Part shown: piece after piece, positions 1-10,610 of the stretch
Layout: each line of letters starts with the position of its first letter
Numbering within the stretch: the first letter of the stretch is position 1
Translations under genes and position numbers: made by a program
Notes under the pieces: model-generated
What the model saw: the letters and a program-made list of their open reading frames with translations, nothing else
Told to the model about the DNA's origin: nothing
The model's database searches: none
Assembly: GCA_947561395.2 (NCBI GenBank)
Contig: OX387187.1
Location: 33,275,829 to 33,339,828 of the forward strand
Length of the DNA stretch: 64,000 nt
Direction of reading: 5' to 3'
Source: Buxus sempervirens
Taxonomy: Eukaryota > Streptophyta > Magnoliopsida > Buxales > Buxaceae

Positions 1-1
1 A

Positions 2-124
2 CAAGCTGATTTTGATGGAGGGAAGGAAGTTTTGAAGATGAAAGAAACCACCCTAGTTAGACAAGTGAAAATGCACTGGGGTAAGAATGTTATTAGTGCT
101 GAAACTTTGTCAGATGGAAATTAA
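2..124 (+). CDS. possible terminal exon of an unidentified gene
   Basis: An open frame enters from the left edge and ends at a TAA (122-124), giving about 40 residues that include KEVLKMKETTLVRQ and HWGKNVISAET. The composition is protein-like and the following DNA turns AT- and T-rich as a 3'UTR would. I do not recognise the family and no upstream exon is available. It could also be chance open frame in a degraded repeat. Confidence 0.2.
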   Translation, partial: QADFDGGKEVLKMKETTLVRQVKMHWGKNVISAETLSDGN

Positions 125-885
125 ATGGTGTTATTGTTTTTATCTTATGCTTCTTTGAGAACTTCCTCAAATATTTCTAAAAAAGAAAAAATTGAAAAAC
201 GGAAGTTCCTCAAAGCAATTTGCATAGGTAGTATTGCCGAGGCAAATTCAAGAATGGGGTATTAGTATTTGTTGACATGAAAGGGCTTAAACTGGTAAAA
301 ATGAAAAGACCAACTTGTCCATATAAAAATGTACTAAACTACGACATTGCAAGATTGTTTAAGGAAAAAATATTGTTTCGCATGTTCTACAAAAGGCTGG
401 CTTGCATTCCTTCGAGTAATCCAAAGATTCCTTTGTCAAATAGATGGTTTGGATTTGTGGAATGGTATCATGTGCACCTTTTTTCATGCATTTGTCTATA
501 CAATTTGAGGGAGATGTTGTCACATCAAGCATCAACAATTGAAATTTTTTCAACAAGAAAAACCTCCTTAGTTTTACAATGAGAAAAAAAAAGTCCTAAT
601 TATTGGATACTTCATGTGACATAATCTCTCTTGAAGTGCGTAAGTAAATTTCAAGGAATGCCAAACTTGGATTGGCCATATGGTCCTTGTACATGAGATA
701 TTCTACAAGTAAAACTATTATGGCAAATTGAATACCTTTCACCATCCAATATATTACACATACAATAACTTATGCCTTTTATGAAAACAAAAAAAATAAA
801 AAAAATCAAATATACCCATACTGTTTTAAAAGAAGGAGAATAGCAAAACGAGAAAGACTAGCAAGATAAGAGAACTCAAAATATA
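125..885. other. no gene seen
   Basis: AT-rich DNA with short A- and T-runs. The open frames here are short, overlap on both strands and show no recognisable domain. It may include the 3'UTR of the preceding possible exon. Confidence 0.5.
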
Positions 886-1047
886 TAAGAACTCAATATC
901 ATTGACCACTTTGCAAATTTGTGTCATCAATGCATACCTCTCAAGACTCTTTTATAGACTCCAGAGTCATAATTATGGGAAAGCCAGAAGACAATATACA
1001 CTTAAAGGGGTGTATTAAGATACATGAATGTGGAATCCCTAGGGGTT
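886..1047. repeat. local duplication, copy A (left part)
   Basis: This segment, continued at 8533-8608 and 8672-8705 after removing the insertions, matches 8974-9236 on the same strand, for example ATATCATTSACCACTTT, TCATAATTATGG and GAATCCCTAGRGGTTGAAAC. Copy A is split by a non-LTR retroposon carrying a gypsy element; copy B is uninterrupted. It shows that a segment of about 260 bp was duplicated before the retroposon arrived. Confidence 0.65.
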
Positions 1048-1208
1048 TACTTCTCCGAGGATTTCCATCTGTGATGCTAGGGTTTGCATCTTTGCAAATT
1101 TGCTCATTTTCGGGTTGTGTTTAGGCATTCTGGTTATCTGCTTCTTGCATCCATCCTTGTTTATATTTTCTGTGTGACGTCTTATGTAATGGCGATGGCC
1201 TTGGCTAT

Positions 1209-1598
1209 TGTCACGTGACCAAGCAAGTCTCTAGGAGAAGTCGACCAAGCAAGTATATCGGAGAAGTCTTTTAGTTTGTTTACGATTCGAGTTTGTTTAG
1301 GATTCTTCTTTGAAGTTTATCTTTAGGTCTTGCACAGGTCGATGCCAGCCCCGCCGAGCTGCCGCTGTCTTTAGGGGATTAGTTATTTATCAGATTAGGA
1401 TTGGTATTTAGTTTGAGTAGGATACGTCTTTTGGGAGGATAACTCTCTTCTTCTTTATATGTAGCCCTTGGGATGAGCGGAGGTTTTTTTATGAAAGAAA
1501 TGTATTCAAGTCTTTAAGGAGGAAGGTTCCCTCGAAGAACCAACTATTTTGTTTTGAATTTACAGGTTCCATTAGTCTGAATTTGTGAGTTCTTAACA
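1209..1598 (+). repeat. 5' LTR of the Reina-like element
   Basis: 390 bp, starts TGTCACGTGACC and ends TTCTTAACA. The second to seventh-base region holds a CACGTG G-box core (1212-1217). A TATA-like TTTATATG near 1454 could serve as promoter. It is followed one base later by the primer-binding site. Confidence 0.9.
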
Positions 1599-1599
1599 T

Positions 1600-1611
1600 T
1601 GGTATCAGAGC
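1600..1611 (+). promoter_or_regulatory. primer-binding site (initiator tRNA-Met)
   Basis: TGGTATCAGAGC directly after the 5' LTR is the usual complement of the 3' end of plant initiator tRNA-Met and primes minus-strand DNA synthesis. It is a primer site, not a tRNA gene. Confidence 0.9.
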
Positions 1612-1624
1612 GGTTGGTCTTGGG

Positions 1625-2730
1625 ATGGCAGAAGCAACCAGAAACACGAAGATTGACGAGATGATGGGGTTGCTTAAGGAGACGACAGAAACGCATGGCA
1701 AAATATTGAGGGAGTTAACGCAGCAGATGGCTTCCATTGACGCTAAAATGGAAAGCATGTCCCTTGGCAACGGTAAGGAAAATGGCGAGAGTTCGGTCGC
1801 CCGAACTTGGAGGAACGGCATAGATGGAACCATGACAGATAACGAGAAGCGATGCATACTAGAAGTGCCAGATTGGATTTCCCAAGATTTGATGGGAGTG
1901 ATCCATCAGGATGGTTGTACTGTGCAGAACAGTTCTTTTTGTACCAGCAGACCCCCCCAACACAACGGTTGCTCGTCGCATCGTTCTACCTAGAGGGAAA
2001 GGCGCTACAATGGTTTAGGTGGATGGAGAAGTCTGGTGCCATTATCTCTTGGGACCAGTTTGCCAAGGCTCTCCAAACTCGATTCGGACCTTCGCCATAT
2101 GAAGATGCCACTGCACTGTTGACAAAATTGAGACAGTCCTCTTCAGTTGAAATTTATCAAACTCAATTTGAGGAGTTGGAAAATAGAACAGAGGGTCTCA
2201 ATGAGGCATTCATGATCAGTTGTTTTATAGGGGGCCTCAAGGAGGAAATTCAACTAAGTGTACAGATGATGAAACCGAACTCCTTATCGGAGGCCATTGG
2301 TCTTGCAGGAATGCAGGAGGAGAAGGTTTTGTCTCGCCGACGGCAAACACGAACAGATCCCATCAAGGTAACAACCGGAGGAACCCAAAGACCCAATTCA
2401 TTCCCTCTCAAACGACTCACTCCAATTGAGATGAAGGAAAGGCAGGACAAGGGACTATGTTTCAACTGCAATGAAAAGTTCGCTCCAGGTCATCGATGCA
2501 AGGTACAAAAGCTTTTCCTTATGGAAGGTAGTTGGCCGGAGGAAGAAACAAAGGAATATGGTGAACAAGAGTTTGTTGAAGATGGTTCAACTGAAGATGC
2601 TGTTCTACACTCTGCCGAGATCTCCTTACACGCTATCACAGGTAGCCAAATGCCACAAACTATGCGGGTAAAAAGGACGAGTTGGGAGGACGATGGCTAC
2701 AATACTTATAGATTCGGGAAGCACGCATAA
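1625..2730 (+). pseudogene. gag of the Reina-like element, frameshifted
   Basis: Codes for the capsid/nucleocapsid polyprotein. The N-terminal part (from ATG 1625, a coiled-coil-like stretch MGLLKETTETHGKIL) runs in one frame to about 1850 and then shifts; the main part (DFPRFDGSDPSGW ... LQWFRWMEKSG ... FIGGLKEEIQ) continues in another frame. This is the Retrotrans_gag fold, followed by a single zinc knuckle CFNCNEKFAPGHRC (C-x2-C-x4-H pattern). A further one-base shift near 2670, in an A-run, separates gag from protease. In intact relatives gag and pol form one long frame, so these breaks are decay. Confidence 0.85.
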
Positions 2731-2821
2731 TTTTCTAGACCCCAAATTAGCTCACAAGGCTGGCTTCAAATTATTGCGGAAGGGAGATTTATGGTGATCG
2801 TAGCGAATGGCGATAAGGTAC

Positions 2822-4885
2822 TGTGCGCACCTCGGGCATGCGGAAAGAGCGTGTTACAATCTATTATGGAGTCGCCACTACCTGAAATGGTGCAGGTAGA
2901 CACCTTGTTGACTTTTGGTCTGAATCAGTGATTCCGGATAAGTGACCCGATTACAACCTAGGGAAGTCCTTGAACACCCTGGGTTGCCCCACCGAAATGG
3001 GTTTCCTTAAATTAGTTGGATAATATTTGGGTTGTTTTACTATTATTTAATTCTTTTTTTTTATCTTTTATATATTTTTTATTTATTCTTTTTATGATCA
3101 CATGTATACAAATATTGGAGGAATGAAGGTTGCTATACTACATCATGTATAATACATATATAAAAAAATCCAAAATAAAGAAATCTAAATCAAACATTTT
3201 ATCATGGAGCAATGTACTTGGTCACTTCAAAATATATATATATTTCTTTTCTTTTTATTTTTTATTTATTTATTTTATCTTATCTTTCTCATATATACAA
3301 GAGATTAGAGGAATTAACATGCTCCATTATCCCAATCATTTTTTATTGTTTTCTTATTTTTTTTTTATGATAATTTATTTGCACAAAGCATGTGTAAAAA
3401 ATTTCAATCATATTTAATCATTGAAGATTACACTTTATTTTTCCATTTTGTAAGGATTTGGATAAGATGAGAAGTGTTATAAGAAATTAATAAAAGTTAC
3501 AAATGTTTAAGCTTATGATTAAAATTAAATGTGGTAGTTAAGCCTATTATCTAAGAATTAAGAAAAGAATAAAAAAAATCTGGTTAGTATAGTTAAATAT
3601 GTTAATTAAGCATATTATCTAAAAATAATTAAGAAATTAAGAAAAGAATTAAAGAAATAACATGAAAGAAATAAAGAAATAATAAATGAAACCTAGGGGT
3701 TCTTAAAAAAGGGTTTTAAAGAAGGACTAAACATAAAATACAATAAGTTCTTTTATAAATCCTTGAACTTTTCAGAATAGCAAATTAGGCATGATAGCTT
3801 ATCAAATTCTTAAAATTCCACTCCCAAAAACAATCGTTCAACAGAAATTTTTTTTTTTTTGGTCATAACCGTGACATGCTTTATTTAACAACACTAACAT
3901 GAAATAACACATTCGGCCATAACAATAACATGCTTTGTATTATTTTCACTTTGAAAATTTAACAATACTAAAAAAAATACTTGATTAAAGAATCAACAAA
4001 TAAAATAAAATAAAAACCTGGTATGGAGTCAATTTCTCGGAAACTGGTGAGCACAACTCCGGATGTTTCCCCCCTTTTTCTTGCACAAACTTCTTCCTCC
4101 TTTTTTCTTTCTTCCTTCTTTGCTTTAAAGAACTCTCTCCTTTTTTTCTCCACTCCCTTTTGCTATCAACTTCAAGCCCTTTTATAGAGGATTCCCATTC
4201 CTTCAAATTCTTAACCCCAAACCTTTCCTCTTCCTCTCTTAAACCCTTAACTCTTCCTCTTCCTCTCTTAAACAACTAGCCCTTCTTCTTCCTCTCTTAA
4301 ACAACTAACCCTTCCTCTTCCTCTCTTAAACACCCTCATTCAATTAGGTTTGGTCAAAGTCCATTTTGTCCCACATTTTTATTAGTCTTATGTATTTTTT
4401 AAGCTTTGTTTCAATATCTCAAGAGAATATGAGTTGGACCAATTCGTCCAACTCATTTCTCTTTGTTTATTTTTATTATTATTATTATTTTAATTTTAAA
4501 CTTTTATTAACTTTGTTATTTATTTGCATAAGAAACCCCATTAGGAAACTTACTTATTTACTAAAACAACCCCACAAAATTTTAATTTGTCATTGGTTAC
4601 ATGGCAGCCACCATGGTGTACACGTGGCTGCCATGTGGCATCCAATTTCGGTTTTGTAAAAATCCCCAAACTACCCTTTATTTATTTTATTCATAACTTA
4701 GCCGTTCGACATCCGATTTGAGCACGGTTTGGTGCATCAGAATTGGCTTAGAATTCTCTTTATTATGGGCTTGTTATTTCAAAAAGATGGGTCCAATATA
4801 AAACCTCGATTTACGTGCCCACATATATGCCGGTTTAAGATATGCTTCTTGGGCAATTTTATAGTACAAAAATGGGGTGCTGACA
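2822..4885 (-). mobile_element. solo LTR, Tat-type family C, nested in the protease of the Reina-like element
   Basis: 2,064 bp with TG...CA ends (TGTGCGCACC ... GGGTGCTGACA) and a 5-bp target duplication GGTAC (2817-2821 and 4886-4890). Removing it restores the reading frame context of the host protease. It shares its start and the GGAGTCGCCAC block with the LTR at 63374. It contains the conserved leader stem-loop (2954-2986), long AT-rich tracts, and 4215-4335 with about four tandem copies of a CTTCCTCTCTTAAAC-type unit. Orientation is inferred from the matching of its left end to U5 ends of the other Tat LTRs. No internal region is present, so it arose by LTR-LTR recombination. Confidence 0.85.
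2954..2986 (-). other. conserved LTR stem-loop (family C copy 1)
   Basis: Stem CAACCTAGGG (2954-2963) with CCCTGGGTTG (2977-2986), ten pairs with one T-G; loop AAGTCCTTGAACA (13 nt). A weaker second hairpin CCCA/TGGG follows. Same place and loop length as in eight other Tat LTR copies of this window. Confidence 0.65.
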
Positions 4886-7800
4886 GGTACCTTGTCTAGG
4901 AAGGTGTGAACGGGTAAAAGTGTGGCTGCAAGGACTTCCTATTGTAACAAAATTTTTTTTATTAGGGCTTGGCGGTTGTGATGGGGTTCTTGGAGCACAT
5001 TGGTTACAAGGTCTAGGACCAATAACCTTGGACTTCAAAAATCTGACGCTGGGGTTCAAAATAGGCGAACACGAAGTGGCGCTGAAAGGGGAGACGTCAC
5101 ATGAGCCTGCAGTTATAAAGGCTAAAGATGTCAGTAAGGGTGCCACCAACAGCTTTATGTTATTGCAGATCCATAGCCTTAGTACTAAAGAGCAGCCACA
5201 CGACGTTTCCCCATTGATCCTTCCCATTCTGGCTGAGTTGAAGGACGTCTTTCAAGAGCAAAGGGAACTACCTCCCACACGTGAGATCGATCACTGCATC
5301 AATCTAGTGCCAGGAACAAAACCAGTTAGTGTCAGACCTTATCGCTATCCACATTATCAAAAGGGCGAGATCGAAAAGATGGTGCAAGATTTACTCGATA
5401 ATGGAGTTATACGTCCTAGCCAAAGCCCATACTCGTCTCCGGTATTGTTGGTTCGAAAGAATGATGGCTCATGGCGACTATGTGTAGATTACCGAGCATT
5501 AAATAAGAAACTGTCAAGGACAAGTTTCCTATCCCTGTCATTGACAAGCTTTTGGATGAATTACTTGGAGCTACCATTTTCTCCAAGTTAGATCTTCGAT
5601 CTGGGTATCATCAAATTCGAATCCATCCAAATGATGTGCAAAAGACTGCTTTTAGGACACATGATGGTCATTATGAATTTCTCGTAATGCCATTCGGATT
5701 AACTAACGCGCCCTCAACTTTTCAAAGCCTCATGAACACCATATTTCGCCCTTATCTAAGGAGGTAAGTTATGGTGTTTTTTGATGATATCTTAATATAT
5801 AGCAAATCTTGGCAGGCACATGTGGAGCACTTGCGGTCGGTATTAAGAATTCTACGAGAACACAAGTTGTTTGTCAAAGAATTTAAGTGCCGATTTGGTT
5901 GTTCAACCATCGAATACTTGGGTCATATCATCTCAAACCAGGGAGTTGCTGCAGATCCCAACAAAATCTCATGTATGGTCCATTGGCCTCGCCCGAAAAC
6001 TCTTAAGTCACTAAGGGGGTTTCTTGGCCTTACCGGTTACTATCGTAAGTTCGTACGTGAATACGGGAATATAGCACGGCCTCTCACCAACATGTTAAAG
6101 AAGGACTCTTTTGTATGGACTCCAGAAGCCATTCAAGCATTCGAGCAACTAAAGCAAGCCATGGTAAGTTCAGCGGTTTTGGCCTTACCGGATTTTAATA
6201 AGAATTTCACTGTGAATGTGATGCCTCGGGAAGCGGTATTGGAGCAGTTTTAACTCAAGAGAACCGACCAATATCCTTCTTAAGCCATGCTTTAACGGGT
6301 AAATCTTTACACTTATCCACCTATGAAAAGGAGCTGTTAGCTTTGGTTCTTTCAGTCAGAAAATGGCGTCCCTACCTTTTTGGCAGAAAATTCTTAGTTA
6401 AAACAGATCAGCAGAGTTTAAAGTTCTCGCTTGAGCAGAAAATTGGCACTCCATCTCAACAATTGTGGGTATCCAAATTACTTGGGTATGATTTCACTGT
6501 TGAATATAGAAGTGGGAAGATGAATACAGTAGCTGATGCCCTTTCCAGACGTGAAGAGAAGGCTGAAATTCTGGCCATCACAGTACTGGTTCCAACATGG
6601 CTTGATGAGATCAAAGAAGAGTCGAAAAACAGCCAAGAGATTTGGGATATGCTCACACGAGTCAGGGATGGTTCTCTCGATCCCACCAAGTATATTCCTC
6701 ACGAGGAAATGTTATTTTATAAAGGCCAAATTTATTTGGCACATCAATCTGCATTTAAAGAAAAGGCCCTTTCACATTATCATGATAGTGCGGTTGGGGA
6801 CACTCCGGCTTTCATAAAACATATACTAGGGTCAAGACAGATTTCTATTGGGTGGGATTGAAAGGTGACGTGCGGCAACATGTACGAGAGTGTGATGAAT
6901 GTCAGCGAAATAAGATGGAGAATGTAGCACCTGCTGGTCTACTCCAACCCCTTCCCATTCCAAACAGAATTTGGTCTGACATCTTGATGGATTTTGTGGA
7001 AGGACTTCCCTGCTCATACAGCCGTGACACAGTCATGGTGGTCTTGGATCGGCTAACCAAATATGCGCATTTTATCACCCTTACTCATCCTTACACAACG
7101 GCAATGGTGGCAAGATTATTTATTGACAATGTCTTCAAGTTGCATGGAATGCCAACCTCTATAGTAAGTGATCGCGATCCCACGTTTACTAGCAACTTTT
7201 GGACTGCATTTTTTCAGTTACAGGAAACCAAGTTAAATCTCAGCTCGGCATACCATCCACAATCAGATGGTCAAACGGAGGTGGTAAACAAGTCATTGGA
7301 ACATTATTTACGGAGTTTTTGCAGCCATCGTCCGAAGGAATGGAGTAAGTGGGTGTCACTGGCAGAATTCTGGTATAACACCAACATCCATTCATCAACA
7401 GGATTGACTCCCTATGAGGCCGTTTATGGTGTTCCACCACCACGCCTATTATCTTATGTCAAGGGCACCACAAAGGTTGCAGCAGTGGACCAGGCATTGC
7501 GAAACAGGGATAGTATCCTTAAAATCCTTAAGGACAATTTGGTTCAAGCTCAAGAAAGAATGAAATTCCAAGCAGATAAGCAGCGTACAAAACGTTCTTT
7601 CAACGTAGGTGATTGGGTTTTTTTGCGTTTCATTCCATATCATCAATAGTCAGTTGTTTTACGATCATATCACAAGTTGTCCCCAAGATTTTTCGGCCCC
7701 TTTCAGATTTGCAAGAAAATAGGGACGGTTGCTTATCAATTAGTACTGTCGGAGGATTCAAGGATTCATCCGGCCTTTCATGTTTCTTGTTTGAAGAAGA

Positions 7801-8042
7801 AAATCGGGTCTAAGGTCACTCCACAACAGTCTCTTCCAGCTATAGATGTTGAGGGGTAGATTCTTCCCCTGCCATATGCAATATTGGATCGAAGAATGGT
7901 TAATAGAGGAGGGCGAGCTGCTTCTGAAGTGTTGGTTCAGTGGCAAGGATTGGATGAGGATGAGTCTACGTGGGTGTCGTTTCACAAGTTCAAGTCACAA
8001 TTTCCAGATGTATCGCTTGAGGACAAGCTCTGTCTTCAACCC

Positions 8043-8050
8043 GGGAGGAA
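8043..8050 (+). promoter_or_regulatory. polypurine tract of the Reina-like element
   Basis: GGGAGGAA lies directly before the 3' LTR, the place and composition expected for the plus-strand primer. Confidence 0.75.
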
Positions 8051-8462
8051 TGTCACGTGACCAAGCAAGTCTCTAGGAGAAGACGACCAAGCAAGTATAT
8101 CGGAGAAGTCTTTTAGTTTGTTTAGGATTCGAGTTTGTTTAGGATTCTTCTTTGAAGTTTATCTTTAGGTCTCGCACAGGTCGACGCCAGCCCTGCCGAG
8201 CTGCCGCTGTCTTTAGGGGATTAGTTATTTATCAGATTAGGATTGGTATTCAGTTTGAGTAGGATAGGTATTCAGTTTGAGTAGGATACGTCTGTTGGGA
8301 GGATAACTCTCTTCTTCTTTATATGTAGCTCTTGGGATGAGCGGAGGTTTTTTTATGAAAGAAATTTATTCAAGTCTTTAAGGAGGAAGGTTCCCTCGAA
8401 GAACCAACTATTTTGTTTTGAATTTACAGGTTCCATTAGTCTGAATTTGTGAGTTCTTAACA
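8051..8462 (+). repeat. 3' LTR of the Reina-like element
   Basis: 412 bp; matches the 5' LTR apart from about nine substitutions and a 22-bp tandem duplication around 8250-8290 (GGTATTCAGTTTGAGTAGGA is present twice). The TG...CA ends and following GCTAT target repeat fix the border. Confidence 0.9.
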
Positions 8463-8623
8463 GCTATCACTGGTGTAATATCCTTTTGTTTGAATGAAAT
8501 GCGATAGAGAATGCTTCTACCAAAAAAAAAAAGGAATCCCTAGAGGTTGAAACTTATTTAGGAATTCAAATAGTTGAGAAACTCATCAAGAATCTCAACA
8601 ATAGGGTTGTGTTTGGGCTCTTT

Positions 8624-8671
8624 ATCAGTGAACCCACGTTTTCTACGCGCGTAGCGCGTGCAGTCCCCTAG
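8624..8671 (+). mobile_element. Helitron-like 3' terminus (fragment)
   Basis: ACGCGC-GTA-GCGCGT (8645-8659) is a perfect six-pair GC-rich hairpin, followed nine bases later by CTAG (8668-8671) and then a host T. This is the 3' signature of Helitrons (hairpin, then CTRR, insertion before T). The corresponding place in duplication copy B lacks this segment. A 5' end starting TC after an A occurs at 8624, but such an element would be under 50 bp, so a truncated end is more likely. Confidence 0.5.
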
Positions 8672-8973
8672 TATAACTTCTAATAAAAAGAGGGGATCAC
8701 CTGCTTCAAATGAAACCAACCTGCCTGCTTCTTCAAAAGTTTGCTTCTATCATGAAGAATGGCTCATGTTGCATGGTATAGGATGCGTTGTCAGACATGA
8801 CACATTTCGCATATGTTACTCGGAGCGGTTTGAGCCGGTGGGTGTAAACGGTGCACATGAGCAGCTCAAACCTGGTATCGAATAACGGAAGCAAATTGTC
8901 TGTCATGCTTTCTTGATTTGCTCCTTCATATAGTCATGAGATGCTCAAAATAGAAAATAAATTCACTTCTCTA
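8672..8973. other. no gene seen
   Basis: An open frame (8658-8885, +) crosses this stretch but starts inside the Helitron-like end and shows no known domain. I do not call a gene. Confidence 0.4.
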
Positions 8974-9236
8974 AGAACTTAATATCATTCACCACTTTAC
9001 AAATTTGTGTCATCATTTCATACATTTCAAGACTACAGAGTCATAATTATGGAAAAGCCAAAAGCTAATATACACTTAAGATACATGAATGTAGAATCCC
9101 TAGAGGTTGAAACTTGTTTAGGAATTCCAATAGTTGAGAAATTCATCAAGGAATCTCAACAATTGGGAAACTCAATGGTCATCCATATATGATAGATCCA
9201 TAATCATACAACCTCTAATAAAAGTGGGGATCACCC
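8974..9236. repeat. local duplication, copy B
   Basis: Uninterrupted copy of the segment represented by 886-1047 plus 8533-8608 and 8672-8705. It keeps about 45 bp (TTGGGAAACTCAATGGTC...) that in copy A are replaced by the Helitron-like end. Confidence 0.65.
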
Positions 9237-9900
9237 CGGCACTGATGCCAGGGTGGCTGGCGTCTCAAAAAGAGACATCGGCACGGGCCGGATAGGGGGT
9301 GGGTCGGATACCAGAATCGCATCACAGGTGTCGATTTGTGCAACCCTACCAGTTAGTACCAAAGGAATTTGTTTAGACACGATAGACTCATTCAATTATT
9401 TTAATGAGATATCACTATTTTTGAATTATCAAGAATTCGGTGTCTGAGTGTGAATTACTTTTATATTATATCACTAAACACTAAATGAGGACCAAGAAAA
9501 TTTAAATTTTAGTGATACTGTTTGGGAGAGATTAAAATCTGCATTTTCTAAATTCTATGATAAGTTGAGACGTTTAAATTAAAGCAAATAAAACTTTTAT
9601 TCTAATAATAGACAAGTTCTAGATAGAGGAAAAGTGTTACTTCAAAACATGGGCAGAGCTAATGGGGCAATTGTGCCCCTGAATTTCTTTAAACTTTTTT
9701 TTATTTCATCTTTTAAAATATTATTTAAAACCCTTAAAACTTAAAGCAATTGCCCTCCTTTAAGTTTCTTTTCTAAAACTGATTTTTCTAAAAAATTTGA
9801 ACATTAGATGTAGTTGATTTTATATTAACTTATTGTTTGTCCCCTGCAAGCTAAATTTTTGCTTTGCCTCTATTTCTATGGTTTGGGATCATCCTATTAA
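9237..9900. other. no gene seen
   Basis: Short GC-richer stretch to 9350, then AT-rich spacer. No supported coding sequence. Confidence 0.5.
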
Positions 9901-10610
9901 AACGGATGACATTGGATTGGTCTAGAGCGGTACTGATTGGTCCAGAACGGGATCAGTCGGTCTGGAACCGGTCCATTCTGAAAAATTCAAAAAACTTTAA
10001 AAAAATCTAAAAAAAATATTTATAATTGTTAAAAATTTTAGATGATTGATATAAATATAATAAAGTTGATATTATATGTTATAATATTAAATTATATCTT
10101 TACATTATAATATTATAATATATCATTATTTGTCAAATTATATTATCACAAAAAGTCACATATAACATATAATTTGATATTATATGTTATATTTATCATA
10201 GCATATAATTTGATATATATCAAATTATATTTAAAACTTATAATGTTAAATTATATCATGTGTTATAACATATAATATGATATGCTATAATGTCAAATTA
10301 TAAAAAATAACATATTGTTTGTTATAATTATAACATACCAAATTATATGTTAAAATTTGACATTTTAACATAGATTTTCAACTTTATTATATCTTATGTC
10401 AATAATCTATAATTTACAAATAAATTTTCCTTATTTTTTTGACACTTTCAAAATTTTCTGAATTTTCAAAACCGGACCCAACTAGATTGGCTCTAGACTT
10501 GCCGATATCGTTTGGACTGGCCGATCCCAAAAAAAAAAAAAAAATCAATTTTTTCTAATTTTTTTGCCGGATTGGCTTGGATTGCGGTCCAATCCTTGAT
10601 TTTCAACATG
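9901..10610. mobile_element. MITE-like AT-rich unit with GC-rich edges
   Basis: The core (10010-10440) is built of ATATGTTATAATATTAAATT-like pieces on both strands and can fold extensively. The edges carry paired motifs of the GGNCCGGNCC kind: CGGTCTGGAACCGGTCC on the left, AAAACCGGACCCAACTAG on the right. This is how many non-autonomous hAT-like repeats of plants look, but I could not fix exact ends or a target duplication. Confidence 0.35.

Larger units (their letters stand above)
2693..8060 (+). pseudogene. pol of the Reina-like element (PR-RT-RH-INT-chromodomain), broken and interrupted
   Basis: Protease begins ILIDSGSTHNF (D-S-G, near 2700) and is cut at 2821 by a solo LTR; coding resumes at 4891 with VWLQGLPIV. 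RT motifs follow: [12 protein letters not shown]-type block near 5490, MPFGLTNAP near 5690 and [10 protein letters not shown] near 5775. RNase H (KTDQQSLK near 6400), the H-C zinc finger CDECQ (6893) and the D,D,E integrase core (MDFVEG, VSDRDPTF, DGQTEVVNKSLE) are visible, then a chromodomain (VLVQWQGLDEDESTW, near 7940). Frameshifts lie near 5510, 6220 and 6840; stops at 5765-5767, 7647-7649 (TAG) and 7857-7859 (TAG), the last two explained by CAG to TAG. The frame ends at TGA 8058-8060, inside the 3' LTR. Confidence 0.88.
1209..8462 (+). mobile_element. Reina-like Ty3/gypsy chromovirus, complete but decayed
   Basis: A full LTR retrotransposon: LTRs 1209-1598 and 8051-8462, TG...CA ends, 5-bp target duplication GCTAT (1204-1208 and 8463-8467), primer site for initiator tRNA-Met, polypurine tract, and gag, protease, RT, RNase H, integrase and a C-terminal chromodomain in that order. 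Without the nested LTR (2822-4885) it is about 5.2 kb, which with the short LTRs and the integrase chromodomain fits the Reina lineage. The LTRs differ at about 9 substitutions in 390 bases plus a 22-bp duplication. All coding parts carry frameshifts or stops, so the copy is inactive. Confidence 0.9.
1048..8532 (+). mobile_element. 3' end of a non-LTR retroposon (5'-truncated LINE or SINE), split by a gypsy element
   Basis: After removing the gypsy element (1209-8462) about 230 bp remain, ending in a poly(A) run (8522-8532). The unit is bounded by a 16-bp direct repeat GGAATCCCTAGRGGTT (1032-1047 and 8533-8548, one mismatch), the mark of target-primed reverse transcription. The tail, with AATGAAATGCGATAGAGAATG before the A-run, resembles plant L1 3' ends from memory. 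No coding part survives, so a 5'-truncated LINE is more likely than a SINE, but both fit. Confidence 0.6.

Noticed and set aside
1600-1611. tRNA-like TGGTATCAGAGC, also at 61010-61025
   Set aside because: Only the primer-site complement; no cloverleaf around it.
8658-8885. 75-residue open frame
   Set aside because: Starts in the Helitron-like end, has no family match I recognise, and sits in duplicated non-coding DNA.
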